A stretch of 64,000 nt of DNA from Microplitis mediator (lineage: Eukaryota; Arthropoda; Insecta; Hymenoptera; Braconidae). Within the stretch, counting starts at the first letter, position 1. Each line of letters begins with the position of its first letter. The stretch spans positions 11,592,986 through 11,656,985 of the forward strand of contig NC_079972.1 in assembly GCF_029852145.1 (NCBI RefSeq), in the 5' to 3' direction. Made by a program: the position numbers and the translations under genes. Below, in pieces: positions 1 through 12,000 of the stretch. The notes under the pieces are model-generated. The model saw only the letters and a program-made list of their open reading frames with translations. It had not been told where the DNA came from and did no database searches.

Positions 1-2400
1 CCTATCCAGCATAATTGCAAATACTCACTGGCTATTGAGAGATTAACGATAACTCTAAATACTCTTAATACTATCTACTAAATTACAACTCACTTTATTT
101 TATTATCATACTTAACTCATAAATAATAATTCACTCGACTTTTGTCTCGCGTAAATTCATTTTTTTACTCAACTTATTTTATTTAAATTACCAATAATGC
201 GCAAAGTAATTTTAAATTCGCAAAGCCTTTAAGCTCATCAACTGAAGAGCTTCAAATTCAAATGCAAATTTGAATGCAAATGCAAATGATTGAAATTACT
301 AGTGGCATTACAAACAATCAGTTTGTATTTTTATTCATCCCGGGTTGCGCTAAATAAATAAATATATACGTGATAGAAAGTTTTGTTTTAATTCTCAGTA
401 ATTTGTCCACTCGCGGAAACGACACATCGATAATAATTACAACATATATCCTTACATCAATATTAAAATATAAGGTTACATAATATAGTGATTGATTTTA
501 AATACGCATCTATTTATTTCTCAATTTATTTTAAATTCAAACTGACACTTCGAATTGAGTGTTACTGTAATTACGCGACCTGGGCAAAATGACATCATTT
601 TGTATGAAAAAAATTTTTTTTTCATTTTAAATGTTCACTTTTACATTAAGAAAATATGGGGCAAGTTGATTATCTGTGGGAAAATGCTCATCTCAAAAAT
701 TTTAACGAAAATATTATTATTTTTTTTTAATTGTATAATTTTTTAGATGGATTTGTAATTTAAAGTCTGGGGCAATGTGGTCATGAGAAAATTTTTATTT
801 TTAATTTGACGTATTAATTTTTGCAATGAAAATTAAAAAAATGACTGTCCTGTAGGCTGCAAGTTAATTTTTTTAAACGAAAACAAAAATTTTTTTCTTC
901 AAAATCGTGTCCATTTGCCCCCGGTTAATTTATATGAAGAGTCTACTACTACTGCTACTAGAAGTGTAAAATAATTGAATTTAAAAATAGATTAATTTAA
1001 AATAATTGTGGGTAATATCGAGAGGAAATCACGATTTTATGATACTAATTTAATAAAACGTTAGTTGCTAATGTTATAAACAAAACGTGTTATTGAGCAT
1101 GTAACAGAATTGCTCGATGTGAGCAAAATGGTTTAAATATATAGTTTTTAGTGTAATAAATATATATTTTGATGTATGTTTGTATGTATTGTAAATAGTT
1201 TCGAGGCGTTTCGTAATCAGGTAGTACATGGACCCAGTAATAAGCAAGTGTATACCTAAACCACACGTTGGTTGGACACACGAGTGGGGTAAAACACTTT
1301 CTCTTTGAATCCGTGCCTTGGCCAGACATCAAAGTACTCTCAGCCAGTTTTTTATCAGCCAGTGAGCATTGTCGTGGTCTTAGACGTGATTTAGTGTTTG
1401 CTTTGGATTTATCTTTTTCTGTCTATTCTATTCTGCCTTAACTCAGCTTTTTTCTGTATGTATTTTTATTTCTCTAAACTATTTTATCTCATTATTTAAT
1501 AATAAATACCATGTAATTGCTAATTATTTAGAACTCACGGCAAAAAGAGCGGTTTAAAAATTACAGTTTCTACAGTGAAAAAGGACCGGGACAAAAATCT
1601 TTAAACATTAAAGCTTAAACTAATTTTAGAAATTTGTTTTTGTAATAAAAATAGAACAATTTTAAGCAGCAAATTTTAAAGTTCAAAATGTAATTTTAGT
1701 TAAATAAATCTTTAAAGCATTTTGAATCGAGTTTGAAACTGTAATATTTGTTATGTCTGGGATAAAAATGTAATTTTCACAGTTTCAGAGTCGCAGCGCT
1801 TTACTACTATACCAAACTGTAATAAATACTCAAATATGAGCAATTTTTCAACTGCTCTTTTTTCCGCGCTTTAATAATTTTTCGAACTTTTAAGTCTTTA
1901 AATTTTTTTCATTATCATCTCTTTCAAAAATCCCAATTATCAAATAATCGATAGTAATTTTTTGATTAATAAGCAACAAAAGATTTTTTCCATGCATATT
2001 TTTTTTGTTATTTTTATCAAAATAATCAAAAAAAAACCACAAGATTTTTCAAAATTTTTTTCTTTTAATAAAAGAATCGCGTTTTCGAAAAAATTCATTT
2101 TGAAAAAAAAATTATATACTCAAAAAGTAATTAGTCAAAGTTAAAGTTATGAAATTTTGAATTATTAATGCACTTAAATAAAAAAAAGTCAACCAAAATT
2201 CGTCTTTATTTTTTGTTTAGTCAAAAAATTTTTAAAAGACTGAGATAATTTGATATTAGTATTTTGTAATAAGTCATACTAAATATATTTAATTATAGCT
2301 ATTAAATTAATTACTATACGCAGTATTACATATTGCATAATTTATCTACTTTCTTATTGTTACAGAATAAAATAAAATAATAATTATTGATGATAATAAC
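1..2400. other. AT-rich intergenic DNA, no gene seen
   Basis: No reading frame here has coding-like composition; the short open frames are low-complexity Lys/Phe/Ile runs. A weak, imperfect inverted repeat can be made out at about 1538-1870: an arm containing aaaaagagcggtttaaaaat pairs loosely with an arm ending in aactgctctttttt. This could be an old foldback element. Otherwise I see only A/T homopolymer tracts. Confidence 0.5.
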
Positions 2401-2406
2401 AACAAC

Positions 2407-2414
2407 TATAAAAG
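2407..2414 (+). promoter_or_regulatory. TATA box of gene 1
   Basis: TATAAAAG lies 65 bases upstream of the start codon at 2472. That leaves room for transcription to begin about 30 bases downstream, near 2437, and for a short leader. The position and match to the insect TATA consensus are seen in the sequence; use as a promoter is inferred. Confidence 0.5.
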
Positions 2415-2471
2415 AGAATCATTAACTAGAGACGTATTAAATATTCACTTTGATAATTAAGTGATAAAGGT

Positions 2472-5089
2472 ATGGAATTATCGCGTGTATGGATATTACT
2501 TGTATGTTGCTTACTGGCAGTAGGGAATGTTACATCCGCACCGAGTCCTCAGGAGCCGGCGTTTGAACTTCCAGTCCAATTAGTCGGATTTCCTGTCATC
2601 ATTGCTGCTGTCAGAATAACTAATTTCATTAAGAAATTGGCCTACTCACTCAATCCCCGTAAGTTTAAAAAAAAAAAATCTAAACTTTGACATCTAACTA
2701 TTACATATTTTCATATAAATAATATTTAATTTAATATTTTTGTAATAACAAATAAATACAGCCGGAAAAAACACCTGATTAATATAAAAAGGTAATAAAT
2801 TGGAATCCGGACGTCCTTGTAATATAAGCGAAAGTATTGAATTCTTTCATGTTAATATATAACTTTCGTGCTGCTGGTATATCAAATTATAGTCTTGTTA
2901 CGTCAAATATTTATTATAAATAAAGTTACTTTAAATTTATTTTATCTTTTATTTTAATTGGTAAGTTATTTCTTTTGAATAAATTTCGATAATTAGTTAA
3001 TTTAAATTTTTTACAGAGACTTATATGAAACGAAGTAAAAGATCTTCTCACGATGAAGAGATATTAGATATTGACCAAGTTGAGAAAAAATTAGTGGCCG
3101 AAATGGGAGAAAAAGTTTGCATTTATGAGAGAACTTGTGCTAAATTTGCAGCTATCGCACTGAAAAAAGGACATCGTGATCCAAGTCTTGATTGGGATGA
3201 AATATTTAGGTAATTTATCGCTAATTAATATTTTCCTTAATTATTTCGATAGTCGGAATTTTTTTCTGGTCGCTAAGATTGAGTAGAAATGCATCAGTTG
3301 TTAAAAAAATTTATTACCATGTTTACTTAATTTTTTTTGACCTCATTGTTAAAAAATTATAGAGTTGATTAGACGGAAAAAACTCATTATGAAGGTCAAA
3401 GATTTATTGAAGACTTTTTATAAATTTTTTTTTTCTATGAAGAAATAGACGGCTTTGTACTTTACACTCAGATTGTCTTAAAGGCGAGGATGATTAACAG
3501 AGAGTGTAAAATAATGATGATAGTATAAGTAAAAAAGAAAGTGAGGGATTTGTTCACCAGCAAGTGGTGTAAATCCGTCAGCTATTTCGTAAAACAAAGT
3601 ACTGAGAGACAATGGGCATAAAAAAAAATATATTTTAGTGTTTAGTACTGAGTATCCTCGCTAATGGGCATGAAGATCCGCTTGCGTACACTCGTAAAGC
3701 CAAGATCGAGAGCTAAAGAGATACATTCTCGGATTATCCGAGACATTCGTTTGTCCAAGTTCTAAGTACTCTACTCTGTTTCTTCGGATGTTAGAAGCTG
3801 GAGCTTTATACTAAATTTTGTTGTAAGCAATGTCGGGAACAGATAGCCTTAATGGCTTGGCGCGCGTGTTCTAATGTATCTCGATATGGAAGGAAATTCA
3901 CGAAAAAGACGCGGATAACCATAAAGAATTACTTTTCATAGAAAACCTGACTCGAAATCGTCAGAAAAATTTAAATAAAATAATTGGAATTTACAACTAC
4001 AAATTTATAGTTTTCAGAACACAGAAAATTTGCGGATTTTACAAACTAAATAGGCTTCAGATGGCTGGCAATTTTCCTATGGCTGTTTTTTTTTAGAAGA
4101 CACTATAGTGAACAAAAAACGTTCATTTTATGTTCGGTTATTCCTAACAGAAACTAATTTCCTAGTGTTCGAATATATAGAGGCCTGGATTCTATAGATT
4201 TTAAATTTCAAAGGATTTTTGGAGAGATACTTTCATGTACCTGACGATCCGAACATTTTTTGCGTAACGAAAATGAAAAAATTTATGTAATTTGACTGTT
4301 TAAAAGTGACATCAGGGGTAATTAGCGGAGGCTGCAATTGCCGGCTGACATGCGAAATATTTTAGAAATCTAGATCCAGTAGATTTTTTACTTTTCACTT
4401 TTACTTTTTATTTTCGTTTCGCAAAAAACGTTCCGATCTTCAGGTACATATGATTTCATATATAAAATCATTTATTGAAATTTTCTCTATTTTTCCTTAC
4501 TAGGGTATACTATAATCGACCAAAAATATTTGTCGTATATGCACGTATTTCTACACGACCATTTGAAGCGAAATCCGCTAAAATTACAAACAATAGTCAC
4601 TTCAATACCCGTCCAAAATTTTTTTTTCATAAAAGTCCAATTCTTTATTCAAAAATTAATTCACAATTTTTTTTCTCCCCGCAAATCATAAATTTATAAG
4701 TGACAGTGCATTATATATTTTCATATAATTTTCTAAAATAAATATAACAAGTCTTACTAAAGATACTCTCTAAAAATGAATCAGTGAAATTCACTTCAAA
4801 TTAGTGAATATTCACTGGGAACCAGCTATAAGTATACCACTGGTTGAATTAGTGGTATACTTATAGCTGTAGAAATAGTGACTATCCACTGATTCGCGAG
4901 AATTTCACTAATTCATTTTTAGAGAGTATATTTTGAATTTATACATTTTCCAGCCGATACAAGTCATCGCCAGATCCAATGAAAGAAAATTATCTACTGA
5001 GTGTTTTCATGGGAGAAATAATTGGCAGCCCCAGACTTTGTCATCAGCTTTCCAAGCGACGAGCTTGCGATAGTGATCTATCCGATTGA
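2472..5089 (+). CDS. Small secreted cysteine protein, DM4/DM12-like (3 exons)
   Basis: Exons are 2472-2658, 3017-3209 and 4954-5089. Donors are CCCC|GTAAGT and TTTAG|GTAATT; acceptors are TTTTTTACAG and TTTTCCAG. The phases (1, then 2) join without a stop and give 171 aa. Residues 1-23 are a clear signal peptide (hydrophobic WILLVCCLLAVGNV core, cleavage near TSA|PS). A basic RSKR at 68-71 resembles a furin-type processing site, so the mature chain may start near residue 72. The mature part has four cysteines: C97 and C103 (C-x5-C, in a predicted helix) and C156 and C165. The same C-x5-C spacing occurs in the large gene downstream, so the two look like diverged tandem relatives. The family link is tentative; the molecular role is unknown. 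Intron 2 (1.7 kb) holds two foldback elements. Confidence 0.75.
4236..4448. repeat. MITE family A (tgtacctgaagatcggaac), copy 1
   Basis: This foldback element in intron 2 of gene 1 has terminal inverted repeats: tgtacctgacgatccgaac at the left and its complement gttccgatcttcaggtaca at the right. The inner part contains ttttcgcaaaaaacg and a conserved gaaatctagatccagtagat block. The same ends and core recur near 15724, 31001 and 47422. No coding capacity. Confidence 0.75.
4766..4926. repeat. MITE family B (CTCTCTAAA ends), copy 1
   Basis: A 161 bp palindromic element begins ctctctaaaaatgaatcagt and ends in the complement (ctaattcatttttagagag). It is flanked on both sides by TA, the expected target duplication of Tc1/mariner-type insertion. 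The centre holds a second palindrome (agctataagtataccac / gtggtatacttatagct). Related 141 bp copies lie at 15753 and 30165. Confidence 0.8.
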
Positions 5090-5246
5090 TAAAAATTAAA
5101 ATTTTTCACTTACTTAGAAAAAATTAATGCAAGTAATTGACCTCCGAATAACAAAGCAACAAAACGAAATTCTCATTCAATACCTCAACTAATCACAATA
5201 TTATTTCCGTAGATATTTTCATTGGACCCGGAACAAACGTGCTATA

Positions 5247-5252
5247 AATAAA
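5247..5252 (+). terminator. Candidate poly(A) signal of gene 1
   Basis: AATAAA occurs 158 bases after the gene 1 stop codon; further AATAAA copies follow at about 5466-5480. In DNA this AT-rich such hexamers are common, so the choice is uncertain. Confidence 0.35.
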
Positions 5253-5632
5253 TATAAGTGAAATTTATATAAGCGATAAATAGATGTAAATATGTGATTT
5301 TTTGTATAGTCTCCTTTAGTTACTTAATCATAAAACGTTGAAGAGCAAAGCTGTGTATTATCTTGTCAATCGACAATTACCTCATATTTTTTAAAATTTT
5401 ATTTACGTTAAATATTTAAAATGTACAATGAGTTTGTAAAAATTATTTTTTATGTAATTTTTGAGTAAATAAATAAATAAAATAAATTATTTATTTTTAT
5501 TGTCAAAAAATATTTGCAAGTTAAATATTCACGTAACACAAAAATAATAAAAATAAAATTTGGAGAGAGTAGAAAATATAAAATGTCGACAGCCCACGCC
5601 AATCGTTGCTTTCAAATAAAAGTAATGTAAAA

Positions 5633-5663
5633 TATAAAGTGAGTCTGGTTAACAACCAGTCGT
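5633..5663 (+). promoter_or_regulatory. TATA box and initiator of gene 2
   Basis: TATAAAG at 5633-5639 is followed about 24 bases later by CCAGTCGTC, close to the arthropod initiator (TCAGT type). A CCAAT-like gccaatcg lies just upstream at about 5598. Together they suggest a core promoter giving a leader of about 400 bases before the start codon at 6061. Promoter function is inferred. Confidence 0.45.
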
Positions 5664-6060
5664 CAAGTTCCTTTCACAGAGTTAACATTGGAAAAATTTA
5701 TCACTTATTTATTTATTTTATTTTTTTTTTATATATTTATTAATAATATCGTTATTCAATTTTTAATGGCCGATTAAAACCAGTAAACAATAATCGCAAT
5801 AAAAAAACCGCGGTTACGATTGTTGACTTTTTTATTTTGTCAACTAATCGGATAAAACAAACTTTGATTACGTTCAAGACGTGGAAAAAATAATTAAATT
5901 TTCAGCAAAGAGTTTAGTTTTTTATTGTGAACTAATTGAGTACAGGAAACTTGAAAAAAAATTTTTCGAATTTTTTTTTTAGTAAAATAAGAAAAAGGTA
6001 GAGAACAATAAAGTTTTAAGAGCAAAGAAAGTGAATGAAAGTAAAGAAGAGCAAGTTGGT

Positions 6061-9000
6061 ATGATGTATTTGTGTTTGAGTTCAATGTCCCAGTGGCCGC
6101 AAACGAAAGTGACTTGGCTCGTGAAGAACATCAGCCTTGTCCTCATTCTTGTGCTTCTAGGGCTTCTTCATACTCATCCGGTTGTCTCAAGTCCCGTTCA
6201 AGTTCAACGTAACACTCATCAGCTTCATTACTGTCGCTTTGAGACAACACATAATTTATACACCATCGATGATTTACTGAAGTAAGTTATTCAATTTTTA
6301 TTGATCTGATAATGATTTCATGGAATTTGGTTGAGTAATTACAATAATTATTTAGATGCATGAACGAACTGGCGTCAAGGGTGAGACACAGAAGATCGAG
6401 ATCGACAAATGAAAAAGTTGAATTCTTTCCAATGAATTACAAAAATAAACGTCATGATCAAAGTGAATATGTACCGTCTTCAGAAGCTAGGAATTTTTAT
6501 ACTGATCTGATAAATATAGTAAGTAAAGTTATATATATAACTTTTTGGAAATGTGGTAATTTTTTTTCATGAAAATAATTGAAAAGTTATCGCACTTAAA
6601 TTGAGAGTCTTTCTAAAAAAAAGTCTAGTATGACAGAAAATGGCTAAATTGCCAATCATCGTTTGATTGTTCAGAAATTAACGTTCAATGCAGGCAGTTT
6701 GCCATGTCTACTCAGAACCTAATTATCCCGTACCAACTTTATTCAAAAGTCGTTATCCCTAATAGCTCAGCTCAAAAATTTCTTGATTCTAAGATTTCTT
6801 TACTCTATTACAACATTATTCCAAGACAACTCTACCCAAATTTCTGAGAAAAAGAAAGCATTTTCCTGCTTACTGAGTTATTTACTTTTTCTCAAAAGTT
6901 TAGGTAGAGATGTCTTGGAATCATGATGTAATGGAATAAAGAAATTTTGGAATCAAGAAATTTTTGAGCTGAGCTATTAGGGCTAACGATTTTTGAATAA
7001 AGTTGGTGAGAGGTAGTTAGGTTCTGAGTAGACATGGCAATCTGCCTTCAATGTATACACAGAAAAAAAAGGATTTCTTGGCGCAAGAATTTTTTTTTCG
7101 CTTCAGAAAATTTTGTTTTGCTCCAAGAATATTTTTTCTCGCCCTAACAAAATTTTTCCCTGGTGGAAATTTTTCGGAACTTTCTCTGAAAAACTCTGAA
7201 AAAGTCTTTAGAACTTTAAAACTGAGTTTTTCAGAGAAAATTCCGAAAAATTTCCACCAGGGTTGTTTTTAATTTACAATGCAAACATTTTTTGCGCCAA
7301 GAAATCCTTTTTTTCTGTGTAAAGTAAGAGACCCAGTACCCACTCACTCATGTATTTTACTAAATTTTATTAAATATAGACATACAAATACACGGAGTGA
7401 TCGGGTACTAGTTCCCTGATTGGGTACTAGGTCTTCTACCTTACGTATATTTAATTGTTTTAATTAACTGAAGCTCCAGGAACAAGAATTAGGCCAAAAA
7501 AAAAGATAATTTTTCACGCTAACTAAATTAATTTGTAGATTAATACTTCATAATTATTGATCTAAGTAAAAGTGCGGAAGCTTTTCTACTTCTAACAAAT
7601 TTAGAATTAATATGAATGATTTATTTTAAAATATAATAATAAATAAATAATTGTTTAATGAATAAATTCAAGCGCCGTGGACCATTCCCGAGAAAGGAAC
7701 CCAATCACTATGAATATCCAGCTGCACAACAAACTTATCCAACAGACTCAAGTTACGGTCCCAGAATATTGGGTGTTAATCTTCTTGATGCATTTTCTTC
7801 GATATCTCAGTACGATGATCGTAAGTGCGTCCTAAGAATCATTTGCGAAGTAGCAACTGGTGTCTTACCCGGAAATAATGGATACAAACAAACTTCTCCG
7901 AGTTTCGGAATCAATTCGCTTGTCAAGTATTTCGTCACTTTTAGCATCCATTTGCTCACAACTTTATCCCTTTTATTTTATTGATATTATTTTTCCATTA
8001 GTTTTTTAACGTCCGCTAGTTTTGACGCTTCCTCGCCACTACTGAAATTTGGAAAATCAGCACTAATGGGCTACGCTAACAAAGGAAATCCCGACATCTG
8101 TTACAATCAATACCCTCGATGCCCAAAGAACCCCAACGACCTAATTAATTATCTCAACAATTACAACGGCGGGTTTTTCAGATTTTTCAGTTATCGCGAC
8201 ACAGGTAAATATTTGAAAATTTTATAAAGCTATAATACTTTTATTGCATTAATTAATTATTTTTTCAAGGTAATTACAATCGCGACGTAGCTGGAACTGA
8301 TTTATCTGAAGCTGTATCTGATCGCAAAGCAACTGGTGAATTAAAATTTGATACTCCTTCCTCTCGAATAAATTTATCTGAACGAAACAATAATAATGAT
8401 AACAACAGAATAATATTTCCTGATGATCAACGACATGTTAATCGTTTTGTTCAAATTTACGACTATCCTGAGTCGGAAAAAAATAACAATTCACCGGAAT
8501 CATCTATTTTTCCTCAGGTAACATTCAATAATTACTATGATATGATTACTCTTTAGAAAAAATTAGTTGTTTAAATAATTCCCGAGTCAAAATCTGAGGT
8601 ATTCTTTGAACCTAAATGAGCATTGGAATCCTACAATAGACTTTTTAGGATACAATCATCGCAAAAGCTTGAAATGAATCTACTTATGGTCAGAAAGGCA
8701 TGAATTAGACCTGCAAAGACATATATCGTGACCCTCTGTTAGTCCCAGGCTGCCTGTAGGACCTAATCCACCCTTGGGTGTCATTAGCCCACTGGAGAGA
8801 TAACCGGATCACTTTCATCAATTCTCCAGTAGCCCACGAATTTTACAATTTTACCTGTAGTATTCCGTGCAATTCCCTCCTTCTGTTAAGTCTAGGCACG
8901 TTCGTTTCACGATTTATGTCTATGTATGTCTAATTCATGCCTCCATAAGTCTAAGTAGGTCCATTTCACGCTTTTATAGTGATTATGTCCTAAAAAGCCT

Positions 9001-12000
9001 AATGTAAGTTTTCAATGCTCACTTAGGGTCAAAGTATGCCTTAGATTTCGACTCCTGTAAATCTCACATAATAAAAAAAAAATATTTTTTTGTTAGGATA
9101 GAAAGGATCAAAACGTCGAGGAACTGGTGTACGATTTTTATAGCGATGAATTATCTCAATCAGAAGATAAAAAATCACCACTAACTCAAGAGCCACAGCA
9201 ATTACCTCCAGTGTCTAAGAAAAAAAATGCAAAGCTTTATCTACTAACTCGAAATAATCCTTATTCAACGAAAAAATTATCAAGTTACACTTTTCCAGAC
9301 GGCCAGCGGATCATGATAGACACAAGCTTTTCAAAATTATTTTCCGACAGCTACAAAAAAGCTCTAAAACGAGGTCTTGTGAATAACGCGCCTCGGGCTA
9401 TCAACATGGAGGGTTTGTACGTGATTAATCTAACAGAGCTGTATTCTACAAGCGCTTATACTGCCGATGATGATACTCGTAGTCTATTGGAGGAGCAGGT
9501 TATTCATCCCTGTGACATGATTTGTCATGATTCAAGAGGTACAGCTGTTCAATTCAGCCAGTTTGTTAATTCTAACGAGGAGAATACCAACACCGATGCC
9601 AATCCCGATCACCAAGATTCTGATGCTGATGGAAGTAATTCTTTATCCACCCTCATGACACCTGAACAACCGATTTTAGACCTATCTAAAAGTCTACCCT
9701 GTCAAGTTATATGCCTGAATAGTCACGGTCAAAGACGACGTATTTCTACTACATTTAATAAAGTACTAAGAACCAGACTACCAAATAACCAAGGTCGTAA
9801 TTTAAACTAAACTTACTACAGTAAGGCCTCGTTATAAGACTAGCTCGGGGCTTTAGGGGAAAAAAGTCTTAAAATTGAGGAACCTCGCTATAAGACTATC
9901 GCCGTTTTGCGTTTTATTTATGTACACAGTTAGAAATTTTGTGTTAAATTCAACACAAATCGTCTGTTGCAAACGGTCTACACAAATTTTAGTGTTAATT
10001 CAACACATTGCGTTTTTCTTGATCTTTAACACAAACTTTATGTTAAATAAATTTGAACACATGAAATCTGTTCTTTTGACAGAAAATTTGTGTACATTTA
10101 ACAGAACATTAGTGTAAATTTAACACATTTTTCGTGTTAAAATCAACTAATAAACATAAGCACATAACCTAACCAACTCAAGTATACTGATCTACCCTCA
10201 GTAGAACTTATGTCAATTTAGCAAACAATTGAACCGGGTCAAAAAGATATGAAAGTTATCGAAATTTAATTGTCAAATGTATATATTTAATTGTAAATAA
10301 ATTATCATCCAAATTTCCCTGCAGACAATGCTGCTACAATGCTTTGTTTGGTTATAGTAATGAAGAATCGCGTGGAAACGCTTAGTCAAACAACACAAAT
10401 TTTGTGTTAATTTTCGAATAACACAAGAAATGTGTTACATTCTAGATTTTCTAATCATTTAACATAAAAAATCTGTTAAAGTAAAATAACACAAACGGTT
10501 TGTGTTGAATTAACAGATTTCTGTGTTAAAAATCAACACAAAAAATTTAACCAAATAATTTTTTAACACAAATACATAAAATTTCTAACTGTGTATTCGG
10601 TTTAACTCTACTCTATTATACAGTGAATCTATTTTATATATAATTATAAATAAACAGAATTTTGTCGTTTTTTTCTGTTAATTAATTATGTGATGTCACG
10701 AAATTTTAAGTACTCTTTATGAAAATAAATTATTTGATCTACAATTTTTATGTATGTACATTTTATCTCGATTTCAATCGTACTGGTCGTTAGTCTTATA
10801 GCGAGGTTTCGGCGCAAAACTTTTATTGAGTTGTTGGTAGGGGAAGCGTTCCGAGCGAGTTTTAACAAATCCAGGGGAAGAGTCTTATACCGCATAGTCT
10901 TATAATGAGGTCCTACTGTATTTTTATTATTTTTAGTCTTAAAAATGTTTGTTTTTGTTAATTATTTTTACTCATATTTATTTATAATGGGATTATGTAC
11001 TGTAATAACTGAATACTTAAATAAATGACTAAGTTTTTAAAATCAATGATGAAAATCCGTAATTCCATTATTTAATGAGTGTTAAATGAGATAAGTTGAT
11101 GAATGTATTGCAGAAGCTGATGACAATCGAGTGAAAAAATTTAAAGTTTTAAAACCGAGATTTGTTGGTGACCCAGTGGTTGATGATAAGGAACCTGTTA
11201 TTCAATTATCCGATTCAGAAGAGGTAAAAATATATATCTATCATTACTAGTAATAGAATTTTGAATTTTTCAACCAACCTACAGAATTTTTTTTTAATTA
11301 ATTAATTAATTAATAAATCATTTTATGAATCCATTATTTAAATTCTACGACATAAAAATAATTTCTGATATCCAGATAAAGATAAATAATTTTACTATTA
11401 AAAATGCACCACATTCTTCTCGATCTAATTCTTTATATATAATAAAAAAACTACGAATATTTAAAAGAGAATAAACTAAATCTTTTTATCTTCAAAATCC
11501 ACTTTTACAGTCACCAAAAAAATCATCTCTAAACCTTCCGTCTATTCTTTACCCTAAAAAAAAAAAATAATAATAAGAACACAAAAAAACCTTCATTCCG
11601 CATCACTTTTTTTCTCGCCCCAAATCTAAAATACACACGCGACCTGATTCGGTCGCATTGTTAGATCCTGACATACCCAAAGTACTTTTTATGGGCTTGT
11701 TCTTTTATTTAATTTAAAATGAAAAAAAAGGTCGCTTTATACTAGAGAGGAATCAGATTATATAGATCCTTTTTCCCTGTACCAGGTGCCATTGTCCTCG
11801 CTGCCGTGGGCAGGTGGGTCAGGTATGATTGACCCCTCATCATGGGGACAAGGACCACCGTCAGTGTTAACACCATCAGTTGATTCTGATAAATCATCAA
11901 AAGTAATTGGATCACCATTGTCACTTGAACAAGGCGACACTGTAATTGGTGATAATCCACTTGCCATAATTACGAACACATCATCACCAACTCGATCATC

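Noticed and set aside
11742..11979. Minus-strand frames of about 70 codons
   Set aside because: Antisense to exon 8 of gene 2, which joins its neighbours in phase.
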